This document shows positions 1-7,305 of a DNA stretch of 32,120 nucleotides, one piece after another (position 1 is the first letter of the stretch; each line of letters starts with the position of its first letter). Below the pieces are notes generated by a model, which was not told where the DNA came from, ran no database searches, and worked only from the letters and a program-made list of their open reading frames with translations. The stretch spans positions 1-32,120 of the forward strand of contig MVQH01000055.1 of the NCBI GenBank assembly GCA_002067755.1, given 5' to 3'. The translations under genes were made by a program, and so were the position numbers. This DNA comes from Methanosaeta sp. PtaB.Bin018. Lineage in GTDB: Archaea > Halobacteriota > Methanosarcinia > Methanotrichales > Methanotrichaceae.

Positions 1-2
1 TG

Positions 3-155
3 CGGAGAGCCTTGGGTCTGAACACACAGGAGCACAATGGCATGATCAGGGATTATCTGGAAAGCAGGGGACGGCGGGATGGGGAGCGGGTGATACTGGA
101 GGATGATACTGTTCATGTGAGGATGTCGTGGAGGAGAGATACGGTGTCGCCCTGA
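3..155 (+). CDS. C-terminal end of an unidentified protein (partial)
   Basis: An open frame enters from the left edge and runs 50 codons to a TGA at 153-155. It encodes a charged tail rich in Arg, Asp and Glu (for example DYLESRGRRDGERVILEDD). The other two forward frames close early (TGA at about 19 and 109), and the frame is followed at once by a terminator-like hairpin, which supports it being a real 3' end. The family is not recognised and the start lies outside the window. Confidence 0.5.
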   Translation, partial: RRALGLNTQEHNGMIRDYLESRGRRDGERVILEDDTVHVRMSWRRDTVSP

Positions 156-173
156 GCAGCTACGTCAATATCT

Positions 174-195
174 CACCTCCTAGGGGGTGTTCTTA
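174..195 (+). terminator. Hairpin terminator candidate
   Basis: CACCTCC (174-180) and GGGGGTG (183-189) can pair, with one G-U, in a very tight hairpin followed by TTCTTATT. It lies 19 nt after the stop of the partial gene and before the promoter of the first binding-protein gene, so it plausibly separates the two transcripts. Confidence 0.4.
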
Positions 196-237
196 TTGGC
201 AGTAAATCTATTTTTAGCGTAATTTTCAAATATTTAA

Positions 238-305
238 TGCTAATGCGTAACATTAATACCTTAATACGTTATACGGATGTTCAACGGGGTCTCGAACTTG
301 AGGCC
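238..305 (+). promoter_or_regulatory. Promoter element and 5'-leader hairpin of binding-protein gene 1
   Basis: A 23-nt element (238-260), including GTAACATT, occupies the same position as the better-conserved element ahead of genes 3, 5 and 6; I count 16 of 23 identities to the gene 5 copy. It ends 60 nt before the ATG at 321. A hairpin follows: GGTCTC (288-293) pairs with GAGGCC (300-305) with one G-U and a 6-nt loop. GCAGGAGG comes immediately after. If transcription starts about 25 nt past the TATA-like part, the hairpin sits near the mRNA 5' end. Confidence 0.5.
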
Positions 306-320
306 GCAGGAGGAAAAGAG

Positions 321-1544
321 ATGAGATGGAAGATTTTTGCTCTGATGATAGTATGCGCATCGCTGATGGTCGGCTTAGCGTTTGCGCAAGTGACGGATGT
401 CCCTGGCGACAGTAATGGCGACAAGATCGTTTCTGCTGAGGAGGTGGCGGCGGCGGAGAAACTCGCGCAGGAGGGAAAGATAACCAAGGGACAGCTTGAA
501 GAGATAAAGAATATTCATGAAAATTATCCTAAGACAATAACAGACTCGGCCAACAATACTGTAACAATATACAAGCCCATTCAACGAGTAGTTATTGCCT
601 ATTGGATTGATGCTGCTATAACCTTGCAAGCGCTAAAAGCCGAAGATTCGGTTGTTGGTGTAACAGCACCCATTGCTGAGGAGAAGACTCTGTTCCCGAA
701 ACTCAGCAAGCTTCCAGTAGTTGGTGAGATGCCTAGGGTTGAGTCCCTTGATTTTGAAAAGATACTGGAGCTCAGTCCAGATTTGGTAATCACGGGCGGA
801 AATGCCTCTACATGGGATGCGATTCAGAAGAAGGTTCAATCACTAAATCCCGATATAGCAGTGCTTCGTTTCGATTACTGTCAACCGGCAAACTATTTAG
901 ACGAAGTCAACAAGACTGGTTATCTCTTTGATAAGAAAGCGGAAGCTAAAGAATTGATCGATTTCATAGATGATCATTTGAACCAAATTGAAGAGAAGGT
1001 AAATAGTATTCCCAGCGACAAAAGGGTCAACGTCTATTGTGAGGTCTTTAAGGATTATCAGACCGGAGGCACAGGAATGTACTACCCTCATGATTACATC
1101 GAAATGGCAGGAGGAATTAATATTTTCGGCGATACATCACAGGGAACATTTACCACAGATCCGGAAGAGGTGATCAAGCGCAATCCTGACATCATTCTTA
1201 ATCTCATGGGATCGAAGTATGCCGATAGGATTGGGTGGGAGGTAGACAATGTGACAGCCATGCGAGAAAAGAGAGACGAGATCCTGAATCGAACTGGATT
1301 TGGCAATATCTCTGCAGTTAAGACAGGACGGGTCTATGCACTGAGCTCTAATATCCTGATAAATGCCATTTATCCAGTTGGTGTTTCTTATTTGGCCAAA
1401 TGGTTCTATCCCGATCTCTTCCAAGATCTTGACCCTAATGCTGTACATCAGGAATATCTGAACAAATTCCTTGGAATAGACTACGATCTCAGCAAGCACG
1501 GAGCATTTGTGTACCATCCAGAGCAGAACCCTGATGGCAGATGA
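321..1544 (+). CDS. Secreted substrate-binding protein 1 (Fe-siderophore/cobalamin class) with EF-hand
   Basis: This is a 407-aa extracytoplasmic binding protein of the Peripla_BP_2 class (FepB/BtuF-like), which normally delivers metal chelates or corrinoids to an ABC importer. Residues 1-23 form a signal peptide (MRWKIFALMIVCASLM...FAQ). A single EF-hand/dockerin-like calcium loop follows at D30-E41 (D-S-N-G-D-K-I-V-S-A-E-E), then the SKP-like two-lobed fold from 'ITDSANNTVTIYKP'. The ATG at 321 was chosen because GCAGGAGG precedes it and the signal peptide begins there; an in-frame ATG at 237 lies upstream of the leader hairpin. It is the most divergent paralog: the WSYEP motif of genes 2, 3, 5 and 6 is replaced by YWIDAA, and the C-terminus differs. 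No lipobox or C-terminal membrane anchor is visible. The ligand is unknown. Confidence 0.85.
   Translation: MRWKIFALMIVCASLMVGLAFAQVTDVPGDSNGDKIVSAEEVAAAEKLAQEGKITKGQLEEIKNIHENYPKTITDSANNTVTIYKPIQRVVIAYWIDAAITLQALKAEDSVVGVTAPIAEEKTLFPKLSKLPVVGEMPRVESLDFEKILELSPDLVITGGNASTWDAIQKKVQSLNPDIAVLRFDYCQPANYLDEVNKTGYLFDKKAEAKELIDFIDDHLNQIEEKVNSIPSDKRVNVYCEVFKDYQTGGTGMYYPHDYIEMAGGINIFGDTSQGTFTTDPEEVIKRNPDIILNLMGSKYADRIGWEVDNVTAMREKRDEILNRTGFGNISAVKTGRVYALSSNILINAIYPVGVSYLAKWFYPDLFQDLDPNAVHQEYLNKFLGIDYDLSKHGAFVYHPEQNPDGR
417..479 (+). repeat. 63-nt tract identical to 7402-7464
   Basis: The DNA coding for the EF-hand and following helix of gene 1 is identical over 63 nt to gene 5, while the bases on both sides differ. 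This patchy identity suggests recent recombination or gene conversion between the paralogs rather than uniform conservation. Confidence 0.8.
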
Positions 1545-1587
1545 ACGCAGATCTTTTCCAGGCTGCAGATCTCTGACCATCACCTCC

Positions 1588-1593
1588 TTTTTT
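1588..1593 (+). terminator. T-tract after binding-protein gene 1
   Basis: A run of six T lies about 45 nt after the stop of gene 1 and fits an archaeal oligo-T termination signal. Two copies of CAGATCT lie just upstream (about 1547 and 1566). Confidence 0.35.
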
Positions 1594-1680
1594 CTCGGCA
1601 ACCAGCCCACCGAAATCTGATACCCCTTAAAGCGAGCTGTTTTTTATCCTCTGAAGCTTGCTGGACGATCGAGGCATTCA

Positions 1681-1914
1681 TTGATCGATTGGAACCAGAC
1701 CTGGAAGCTCTTAATGCTCGCCACCAGGCAAAGATATCTGACGATTGACTACAATATGTAAGAAGTCGTAGATCGATATGACGGATCTGAGGGCCGCCAG
1801 GCAAATGGCGAGAGACGGGCCGCAGCCCTGGAGATCTATCCCGCCTGGTTGGTCCTGGACATTGGCGCAGAGCCGGGAACCCTGGCCATGCCTTTAGGCT
1901 CGATCCTTCGATAG
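1681..1914 (+). pseudogene. Degenerate class I SAM-methyltransferase N-terminal remnant
   Basis: One reading frame contains (L)IDWNQTWKLLMLATRQR, an in-frame TAA at 1759-1761, then EVVDRYDGSEGRQANGERR and finally AWLVLDIGAEPGTLAMPL, before TAG at 1912-1914. The last segment is methyltransferase motif I (consensus VLDIGxGPGTLAxPLA), with Glu in place of the usual Gly. The ancestral start now reads TTG, and its upstream GAGGCATTCA matches that before the mini-ORF at 5295. Two stops and loss of the rest of the domain show it is dead. It lies between binding-protein gene 1 and the DUF4198 gene. TAG read-through would not help, because TGA follows two codons later. Confidence 0.7.
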
Positions 1915-2110
1915 AGCTGTTGATGAATCAGATGTTATCCTTTGATAGATGGAGTCACTATCAGTATAACATTTAACCTAATATTGATATTTAAACTTTT
2001 ATGATGTCAGAATAATTCTTATTTAGTATTACTTTTTTAGATAGATTTATCTCTTATAACGGATACTCATCCTATCTTGGTAGCATAAGCTGCATCAGGA
2101 GGAATGTTAA
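1915..2110 (+). promoter_or_regulatory. AT-rich promoter region of the DUF4198 gene
   Basis: This gene-free, strongly AT-rich stretch contains a TATA-like GATTTATC (2044-2051). It ends 59 nt before the ATG at 2111, the same spacing as the promoter elements of the binding-protein genes. GGATactcATCC (2061-2072) could form a small hairpin. AGGAGG (about 2098-2103) is the ribosome-binding site. Confidence 0.4.
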
Positions 2111-2839
2111 ATGCGTCACGAATTTGAGGAAAGCGCTGATTTGACAAAGATGGTTGTCGGCCATGAGCTCTGGCTAGGCCAAGCTAAACAAGAAGGCGAT
2201 CAAAGAGAGGTATCCCTGCTCTTTGGCCATAATATGCGCACTGATGGTGTCTTAAATCCGGCAAGGGTCAAACCCTTGATTTATAGACCCGATGGCAGTA
2301 CCATACAACCCACGATGTCCTCCGAGAGCGATAGACATCGGCTCAGATTCCCATTTGCAGGTGACGGTTGCTATACTGCTATAGTGGACCTCGTTCCCAT
2401 TGTCGTCAGTCAGAATAGCGAAGGATATCATATTGGCCCAAAATTTCAATTTAAAGATGTGACATATTCAGGCGCTATAATTTCAATGGCCAAGAGAATA
2501 ATGCCCTTAGGGAATGGTCAGCCAGAACTGAAAGATCCTATGCATGGAATTTTTGAAATAGTGCCTCGCGAAGCCAGATTCCGCAAAGGCGAGGATGCGG
2601 AAATAAGGATTTTCTATGAGGGGCGACCTCTGGCAGGAGCAGAGTTGCGGGTAGTCTCCGAGAAGGAGGGAAAGGAGATGGCGCAAATAAAGACTGATGA
2701 CGATGGGTGGGCGAAGACACCTATGACTGAGGATGGGGATTGGATGTTCTTGGCAAAACATAGAGATCCAGCTAAAAAAGTTAATGAGGAGTTTGACATG
2801 ACAAATTTTGTCACGACACTCGTAATGGAGGTCCAATAG
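2111..2839 (+). CDS. DUF4198-domain protein (nickel/cobalt uptake-associated type)
   Basis: This 242-aa protein matches the DUF4198 pattern: an N-terminal GHELWLGQ, then V-SLLFGHNM, a beta-rich middle, and a C-terminal segment ending in 'DDDGWAKTPMTEDGDWMFLAKH'. DUF4198 domains are known from NikK-like parts of nickel/cobalt transporters and from lone secreted proteins near metal uptake genes; the His residues are suspected metal ligands. Unlike most relatives it has no signal peptide: MRHEFEESADLTKMVV precedes the HELWL motif. An AGGAGG lies 7 nt before the ATG. It sits between binding-protein genes 1 and 2, and only 54 nt separate it from gene 2, so the two may be co-transcribed. Metal binding is inferred from family and context. 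Confidence 0.7.
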   Translation: MRHEFEESADLTKMVVGHELWLGQAKQEGDQREVSLLFGHNMRTDGVLNPARVKPLIYRPDGSTIQPTMSSESDRHRLRFPFAGDGCYTAIVDLVPIVVSQNSEGYHIGPKFQFKDVTYSGAIISMAKRIMPLGNGQPELKDPMHGIFEIVPREARFRKGEDAEIRIFYEGRPLAGAELRVVSEKEGKEMAQIKTDDDGWAKTPMTEDGDWMFLAKHRDPAKKVNEEFDMTNFVTTLVMEVQ

Positions 2840-2893
2840 AGCAAGTTAATGTAATGTGTTAATATTCAAGATAAAAGCAGGAGATTTGAAAAT

Positions 2894-4078
2894 ATGAAAT
2901 GGCAAGTTTTTGCATTAATCCTGGCGCTGTTTGTATCAAATGCAATTATGCCGGCGTTTGCTAAGGGAATCAATGTTCCAGGAGACCGCAATGGCGACAA
3001 GATAGTTTCCGCCGAGGAGGTGGCAGCGGCGGAGAAGCTCGCCAAGGAGGGAAAGCTATCTGCTGATGAGCTGCAGGAGATCAAGCACATCCACGAGAAG
3101 TATCCAATCAGCATTACCGACTCGGCAAACAGGACGGTGACCATCTACAAGCCGGTAGAGGGAATAGTGCTTCTGAACACATACTCCTACGAGCCACTAT
3201 ACATTCTGGGACTAAAGGACAAGCTGGTTGGGGTTACCTCCAGTGCCAAAAGCCTTTATCCGTGGCTGAATGGGATGAAGGAAAAACCTGAGGTGGGGAC
3301 CTATCTAGAATTTGATTATGAAAGGATGGTGGAACTAAAGCCGGACCTTATCATTGCTTCAGCAAAGGTTGCCAACGACCTGGAGGCGAAGGTCCCAGGG
3401 GCTAAAGTAGCAGTATTGCGCTTTGTTAATCAATCTTTATTTGAAAAGGAGCTGAAGACCATTGCTGAGATTACAGGATGCCAAGAGCGGTGCGAAGAGT
3501 ATTTGGCCTGGAGGCAGGAAAAATTGGATTTGCTCAAGACGAAGGTAGACGGCCTGGACCCCGAAAATGAGACTAGGGTCTATTGTGAGTGGGCAGAGTG
3601 GCCCTTGCATTCAGGTGGAAAGGGATCTCCCAAGGATATTACCATAAGCCAGGCGGGAGGAAAGAGCATTACAGGCGATCTTGGCCCTGATAGTCAGTAT
3701 GAGATCTCTCCAGAATGGCTCATTATGCAGAACCCTCAGGCCATGCTCTTCGATAACTCCCAGGATGCCTACTACAATCCAACAACTCTCGTTCAGTATA
3801 ACATGACCAGCACGGAAAAGGCTGAGAAGTTCCTGAAAGAGGTCGTGAAGAGAAAAGAGGTAGCAGGAACAGATGCGGCAAAGAATGGGAGGATGCTTAT
3901 CCTGGAAGAGATGATGGTTGATGGCACCAGAAGCTATATCGGGTCTCTTTATCTGGCCAAGTGGCTTTATCCAGATCTTTTCAAGGATCTTAATCCTGAA
4001 GCAGTTCACAAGGAATACTTCGAGAAGTGGCTCGGTGTGCCTTACCAGGGGATATGGGCTTATCCGCAGGCAGGCTAA
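2894..4078 (+). CDS. Secreted substrate-binding protein 2 with EF-hand
   Basis: This 394-aa paralog has a signal peptide (MKWQVFALILALFVSNAIMPAFA), an EF-hand loop at D31-E42 (DRNGDKIVSAEE), then the binding-protein fold starting at 'ITDSANRTVTIYKP'. It has the family's YSYEPLYILG motif, 'EISPEWLIMQNPQA' in the second lobe, and the paralog-wide ending KEYFEKWLGVPYQGIWAYP. AGGAG lies 10 nt before the ATG. It lacks the promoter/hairpin module of genes 1, 3, 5 and 6, so it is probably read from the DUF4198 promoter. Together with gene 3 it forms a pair that mirrors genes 5 and 6 in domain layout and spacing (140 versus 142 nt). Confidence 0.85.
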   Translation: MKWQVFALILALFVSNAIMPAFAKGINVPGDRNGDKIVSAEEVAAAEKLAKEGKLSADELQEIKHIHEKYPISITDSANRTVTIYKPVEGIVLLNTYSYEPLYILGLKDKLVGVTSSAKSLYPWLNGMKEKPEVGTYLEFDYERMVELKPDLIIASAKVANDLEAKVPGAKVAVLRFVNQSLFEKELKTIAEITGCQERCEEYLAWRQEKLDLLKTKVDGLDPENETRVYCEWAEWPLHSGGKGSPKDITISQAGGKSITGDLGPDSQYEISPEWLIMQNPQAMLFDNSQDAYYNPTTLVQYNMTSTEKAEKFLKEVVKRKEVAGTDAAKNGRMLILEEMMVDGTRSYIGSLYLAKWLYPDLFKDLNPEAVHKEYFEKWLGVPYQGIWAYPQAG

Positions 4079-4101
4079 AGCACGGATTGCCGTTACCAAT
4101 A

Positions 4102-4121
4102 CATTTTTGAGATTTTTTTAG
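4102..4121 (+). terminator. T-rich terminator after gene 2
   Basis: Two T-tracts (TTTTT at about 4104 and TTTTTTT at about 4113) lie 25-40 nt after the gene 2 stop and before the gene 3 promoter element, fitting archaeal oligo-T termination. Confidence 0.45.
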
Positions 4122-4137
4122 ACTTTCCTAATAATTG

Positions 4138-4204
4138 TAATAATAAGTAATATTTATATCCAAGAAAGTCTGTAAGCTGGCCGATTGGCCGAATCTGTTG
4201 GCCA
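4138..4204 (+). promoter_or_regulatory. Promoter element and 5'-leader hairpin of gene 3
   Basis: The 23-nt element at 4138-4160 (beginning TAATAATAAGTAA and ending TTTATATC) matches the gene 6 element at 8565-8587 at 22 of 23 positions and the gene 5 element at 20 of 23. TTTATATC is a good archaeal TATA box. It ends 58 nt before the ATG. TGGCC (4186-4190) pairs with GGCCA (4200-4204) across a 9-nt loop, and CAGGAGGG follows immediately. Confidence 0.65.
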
Positions 4205-4218
4205 CAGGAGGGAAATAG

Positions 4219-5262
4219 ATGAGATGGACGAAACTCGCTCTGGCACTGGTGCTGTGCTTTTCGTTTGCGGTGATGCCCGCTCTGAGTGCCGAAAGCTATC
4301 CCAAGACAATTGTGGATGATGCGAACCGAACAATAACCATTGATAGTCCTGCAGAAAAGATCATTCCTCTGGTTACCTGGAGCTATGAACCCCTGTATCT
4401 GTTAGGTGCAGATGATAAGATTGTTGGGATCACTTCCGATGCTCAGAGTTACTATAACTGGCTGGAGGGAATTATGGACAAGCCTGTAGTAGGCAGCTAT
4501 AAGGAGCATGATTACGAAAAGATAATTGAAATCCAACCAGATATAATAATAACCCAGGCCAGGTTTGCTGGCAACCTTGAGAAGAACCTCTCTGGGATTA
4601 ACGTCGTTGTTCTTGACTTCAGCAATCAAGATGGCTTCGAAAGAGATCTGACGCTTCTGGCCGAACTTGTAGGTGGGCAGGATAAAGCTGCAAGCTTCCT
4701 AGCATGGAGAGGTGAGGTACTAGCCAATTTGCAGAATAAAACTGACTCTCTGAAGCCAGATGAGATGAAGCGGGTATATATTGAATGGGACCATACTCCA
4801 TGGACAACAGCTGGAGCGGGTTCAGCTAAGGATACCCTAATAACCAGAGCTGGTGGCTTGAATATTGCCCATAACCTTACAGGGTCTCGCCCAACAGTAG
4901 ATCCAGAATGGGTTCTCAAAGAGAATCCTCAAGCGGTTGTATATTCTTCCTCTGGACCCACAGCTGTGGGGCTCACAGGATATTATGTGAATAGCACTGA
5001 CGTATCCAAAGCGTATCTAGAAGAGGAAAAGAGAAGGGCTGCTCTGAAAGATACCGACGCTGCTAGAGAAGACCACCTCTATGTGATGGATGGCATGTGC
5101 GTCGAGGCTTTACGGAACTTTGTCGGAGCGCAATATTTGGCTAAGTGGCTCTATCCCGAGCAGCTCAAGGATCTTGATCCAGAAGCCTTGCACAAAGAGT
5201 ATTTCGAGAAGTGGTTAGGAGTGCCTTACAAGGGAATATGGACCTATCCTCAGGCGAGCTGA
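4219..5262 (+). CDS. Secreted substrate-binding protein 3 (short form, no EF-hand)
   Basis: This 347-aa paralog has a signal peptide (MRWTKLALALVLCFSFAVMPALSA) leading straight into the binding fold ('YPKTIVDDANRTITI') with no calcium loop. It carries TWSYEPLYLLG, 'AGAGSAKDTLITRAGG', 'TVDPEWVLKENPQAVVYSS' and the shared ending YFEKWLGVPYKGIW. It is far closer to gene 6 than to the others along its whole length. AGGAGGG precedes the ATG by about 8 nt. A T-rich stretch upstream and its own promoter module suggest it is a single-gene transcript. No membrane anchor or lipobox is seen. Confidence 0.88.
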   Translation: MRWTKLALALVLCFSFAVMPALSAESYPKTIVDDANRTITIDSPAEKIIPLVTWSYEPLYLLGADDKIVGITSDAQSYYNWLEGIMDKPVVGSYKEHDYEKIIEIQPDIIITQARFAGNLEKNLSGINVVVLDFSNQDGFERDLTLLAELVGGQDKAASFLAWRGEVLANLQNKTDSLKPDEMKRVYIEWDHTPWTTAGAGSAKDTLITRAGGLNIAHNLTGSRPTVDPEWVLKENPQAVVYSSSGPTAVGLTGYYVNSTDVSKAYLEEEKRRAALKDTDAAREDHLYVMDGMCVEALRNFVGAQYLAKWLYPEQLKDLDPEALHKEYFEKWLGVPYKGIWTYPQAS

Positions 5263-5294
5263 AGGCCGAAAAAACCGATAATAGGAGGCATTCA

Positions 5295-5360
5295 ATGACC
5301 GACTGGAGCCAGGGACGGCTATCTCAAGCTAATTGCTGGATAAAGGAATGCATATTATGA
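5295..5360 (+). CDS. 21-codon mini-ORF overlapping gene 4; truncated methyltransferase start
   Basis: An AGGAGG (5283-5288) sits 6 nt before an ATG that opens a 21-aa frame beginning MTDWSQ and ending at TGA 5358-5360, which overlaps the gene 4 ATG as ATGA. The DNA around its start (GGAGGCATTCA, then TGA-CGA-TGGA) closely resembles 1671-1690, the start of the methyltransferase remnant after gene 1. It therefore looks like the broken 5' end of a second copy. It may now act as a translated leader that couples ribosomes into gene 4, whose own ribosome-binding site is weak. Whether the peptide is made is unknown. Confidence 0.4.
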   Translation: MTDWSQGRLSQANCWIKECIL

Positions 5361-6646
5361 GAGCATATACGAAAATTTGGCTGGTTTTTCTGACACTGAT
5401 GGCAGCGTCGCCGTATGCGTTAGGTGCCTTATCCGGTGATCAGAAAGCAGAGGATTTTACTCTAGGAATCTTTGGAAATGCGAATATGGATGCCAAGGTG
5501 GATGAGGATGATATATCGTATTTGCAGGGAATAATTGATGGAAAAAATGAAAAGACAAAGCTGGCAGATGCAAATTTCGATGGAAAAGTTGATGAGAACG
5601 ATGCCATTATGATAGAAGAGATCATTAATGGTGAGGAGAAGGAATTAACCGTTATAGATTCAGCAAATCGAACTGTAACTGTAAAGATGCCTGTGGCAAA
5701 TGTTGTCATCGCTTACATGGGGCCGCACGAGCCCATGATCATCCTCGCAAAGGAAAAGATCGCTGGATGGGAAGGAGGAATTCCGAAATACCGAGGAGAC
5801 ATAGTTGAAAAAGCAGGACTGGAAGATGTGCCCTTAGTTGGAGAGGGATTGGATGGCTCGGGCCTTGACTATGAAAAGATCCTAGAGATCAACCCGGACA
5901 TCATCCTGGCAACTTCATTCTGCGCAAAAGAGATTGCTGATAAAATCAACGAGACTGGCAATCAGGGAATTCCTGTAATAGCACTGGATTTCGATGAAGC
6001 GGGCACACAGGAGATGATACAGGAGTTCAGAAAGCTAGGGCTGATTGTGGGAAATGAGGAAAAGGCGGAGGAGGTTGTCGATTGGATCTTAAAATACGAT
6101 GGCATTATCGAGAATAGAACAAATAACTTACCAGAAAGCGAAATTCCCACGTACTATCTGGAAGCCTGGTCTAAGCAATATGTGACTTTAGGCTCAAATG
6201 CCTATGATGGAAAAGCCCTTGCTGGTTGCGGCGGACGGAATATCATAGACGGTTCAGATTTCGTTGCGGGGTCCTATGGCCAATATGAGGTGGACCCCGA
6301 ATGGGTGTTGGACCAGAATCCAGAGTTTATATTCATCTGGGTGAAGGTCTCCTCCGATCCAGCTGGGTTCTCATGGACTGAAGATAACGCTAAATTAGAG
6401 CTTGCAGAAGATATTGCAAGGCCCGGGTGGGACAAACTGGATGCAGTGAAAAATGGAAGGGTCTATATATACCACAGGACTATGGCGATGAGTCCCAGGT
6501 ATATCGTCGCCAGGCTCTATTTCGCCAAATGGCTACATCCAGAGCTATTCAAAGATATAGATCCTGAATCCATTCACAGGGAGTATTGGAAGAAATTCTT
6601 GGATATTGACCTGAATGGAGTATGGGTGTATCCGCCACCTGCATAG
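5357..6646 (+). CDS. Secreted substrate-binding protein 4 with full dockerin domain
   Basis: This 429-aa protein has a signal peptide (MRAYTKIWLVFLTLMAASPYALG), then two calcium loops at about 41-52 (NANMDAKVDEDD) and 71-82 (DANFDGKVDEND), each followed by a helix: a complete dockerin type I layout. The Peripla_BP_2 fold starts at 'VIDSANRTVTVKMP'. It differs from the others in HEPMIILA, 'GQYEVDPEWVLDQNPEF' and a C-terminus of FLDIDLNGVWVYPPPA. The ATG at 5357 was chosen over 5348 or a TTG at 5333 because AAAGGA then has proper spacing and the start matches the MR(W/C) paralogs. It lacks the hairpin promoter module. The dockerin could tether it to a cohesin or surface partner; none is in the window. 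Confidence 0.85.
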   Translation: MRAYTKIWLVFLTLMAASPYALGALSGDQKAEDFTLGIFGNANMDAKVDEDDISYLQGIIDGKNEKTKLADANFDGKVDENDAIMIEEIINGEEKELTVIDSANRTVTVKMPVANVVIAYMGPHEPMIILAKEKIAGWEGGIPKYRGDIVEKAGLEDVPLVGEGLDGSGLDYEKILEINPDIILATSFCAKEIADKINETGNQGIPVIALDFDEAGTQEMIQEFRKLGLIVGNEEKAEEVVDWILKYDGIIENRTNNLPESEIPTYYLEAWSKQYVTLGSNAYDGKALAGCGGRNIIDGSDFVAGSYGQYEVDPEWVLDQNPEFIFIWVKVSSDPAGFSWTEDNAKLELAEDIARPGWDKLDAVKNGRVYIYHRTMAMSPRYIVARLYFAKWLHPELFKDIDPESIHREYWKKFLDIDLNGVWVYPPPA

Positions 6647-6672
6647 ATTTTTCATTTTTATTATTTTACTTC
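6647..6672 (+). terminator. T-rich terminator after gene 4
   Basis: Immediately after the stop of gene 4 comes a long T-rich run (TTTTTCATTTTTATTATTTT), a typical archaeal oligo-T terminator. It also bounds the 3' end of the reverse-strand methyltransferase remnant. Confidence 0.55.
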
Positions 6673-6709
6673 TGTCATCATATAATAGCTCCAGTTAACC
6701 AGCACCTTC

Positions 6710-7196
6710 TTAATCCATTGCCTCCTCTGGCGAAAGCCCAGTTGGGTGTGGAAGGGATAATTCGATTGAGCGATCGTACCAGCCCTTTCGTGGGTTTTCG
6801 TGGTCCGCTAATACAATGGCCAAATCCGAGAGTAGCCTTCTAAACCTGCTTTCAATAGACCCATCCCTCCACTTGCCATCGATTACTGCCACCAGGCCAC
6901 CATCTCTTAGGACTCTGTATCACTCCATAAGGGCCTTCTCAGGATGGGGCAAGGTCCAAAGAAGGTATCTGTTGAAGACTAAGTCAAATGCCCCATCCTG
7001 GATTTTAAGGTCTTCTGCACCCCCCATGGCTGAACTTGGCCTCAAGATTCATCTTTTTGGCCTTGGACCTTGACCTCTCTACCATTTTATTCTGCTGAAA
7101 GACCCGATAGAGAAAGCCAAATCATGAACCACATTCGCCAGTCAAATCTAGAACAACATCATCTTTTGCCTCTATCGAGACGAGAACTTCGGGCCA
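6710..7196 (-). pseudogene. Class I SAM-methyltransferase pseudogene (stops and poly-G frameshift)
   Basis: Read on the minus strand from about 7196: WPEVLVSIEAKDDVVLDLTG (motif I region, VLDxGxG), an in-frame TGA at 7122-7124, then FGFLYRVFQQNKMVERSRSK and AKKMNLEAKFSHGG. A G6 run (+ strand C6 at 7021-7026) shifts the frame; removing one G gives HGGAEDLKIQDGAFDLVFNR, then LLWTLPHPEKALME, a TGA at 6920-6922 where the family has Trp (EWYRVL), and RVLRDGGLVAVIDGKW to a TAA at 6710. The order matches Methyltransf_11 enzymes. Three lesions show decay. The N-terminus ahead of motif I is not recognisable. It fills most of the 659-nt gap between binding-protein genes 4 and 5. Confidence 0.8.
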
Positions 7197-7223
7197 GAGG
7201 ATGCATAGAATGTACTGGATTAG

Positions 7224-7290
7224 TAGTAATAAGTAACATTTTTATCATAGAAAATCTCTAGACATAAAATGTTGACCTCTGGCTGAGGTC
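7224..7290 (+). promoter_or_regulatory. Promoter element and 5'-leader hairpin of gene 5
   Basis: The 23-nt element at 7224-7246 (TAGTAATAAGTAA then CATTTTTATC) ends 59 nt before the ATG. GACCTC (7274-7279) pairs perfectly with GAGGTC (7285-7290) across a 5-nt loop, followed at once by GCAGGAGG. The geometry is the same as for genes 1, 3 and 6, but the stem sequence is different. Confidence 0.6.
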
Positions 7291-7305
7291 GCAGGAGGAC
7301 AAGCG

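Noticed and set aside
237-320. Upstream in-frame ATG at 237 as the start of binding-protein gene 1.
   Set aside because: It would place 28 extra residues before a clear signal peptide and would lie inside the promoter element; ATG 321 has GCAGGAGG.
1912-1914. TAG in the first methyltransferase remnant read as pyrrolysine.
   Set aside because: A TGA follows two codons later and a TAA precedes it, so read-through would not restore a protein.
6920-6922. TGA inside the minus-strand methyltransferase read as selenocysteine.
   Set aside because: The position is Trp in the family consensus, a second TGA and a frameshift are also present, and no SECIS-like structure was identified.
6816-7073. Plus-strand 85-codon frame between binding-protein genes 4 and 5.
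   Set aside because: It is the antisense of the methyltransferase pseudogene, whose minus-strand translation has clear family motifs.
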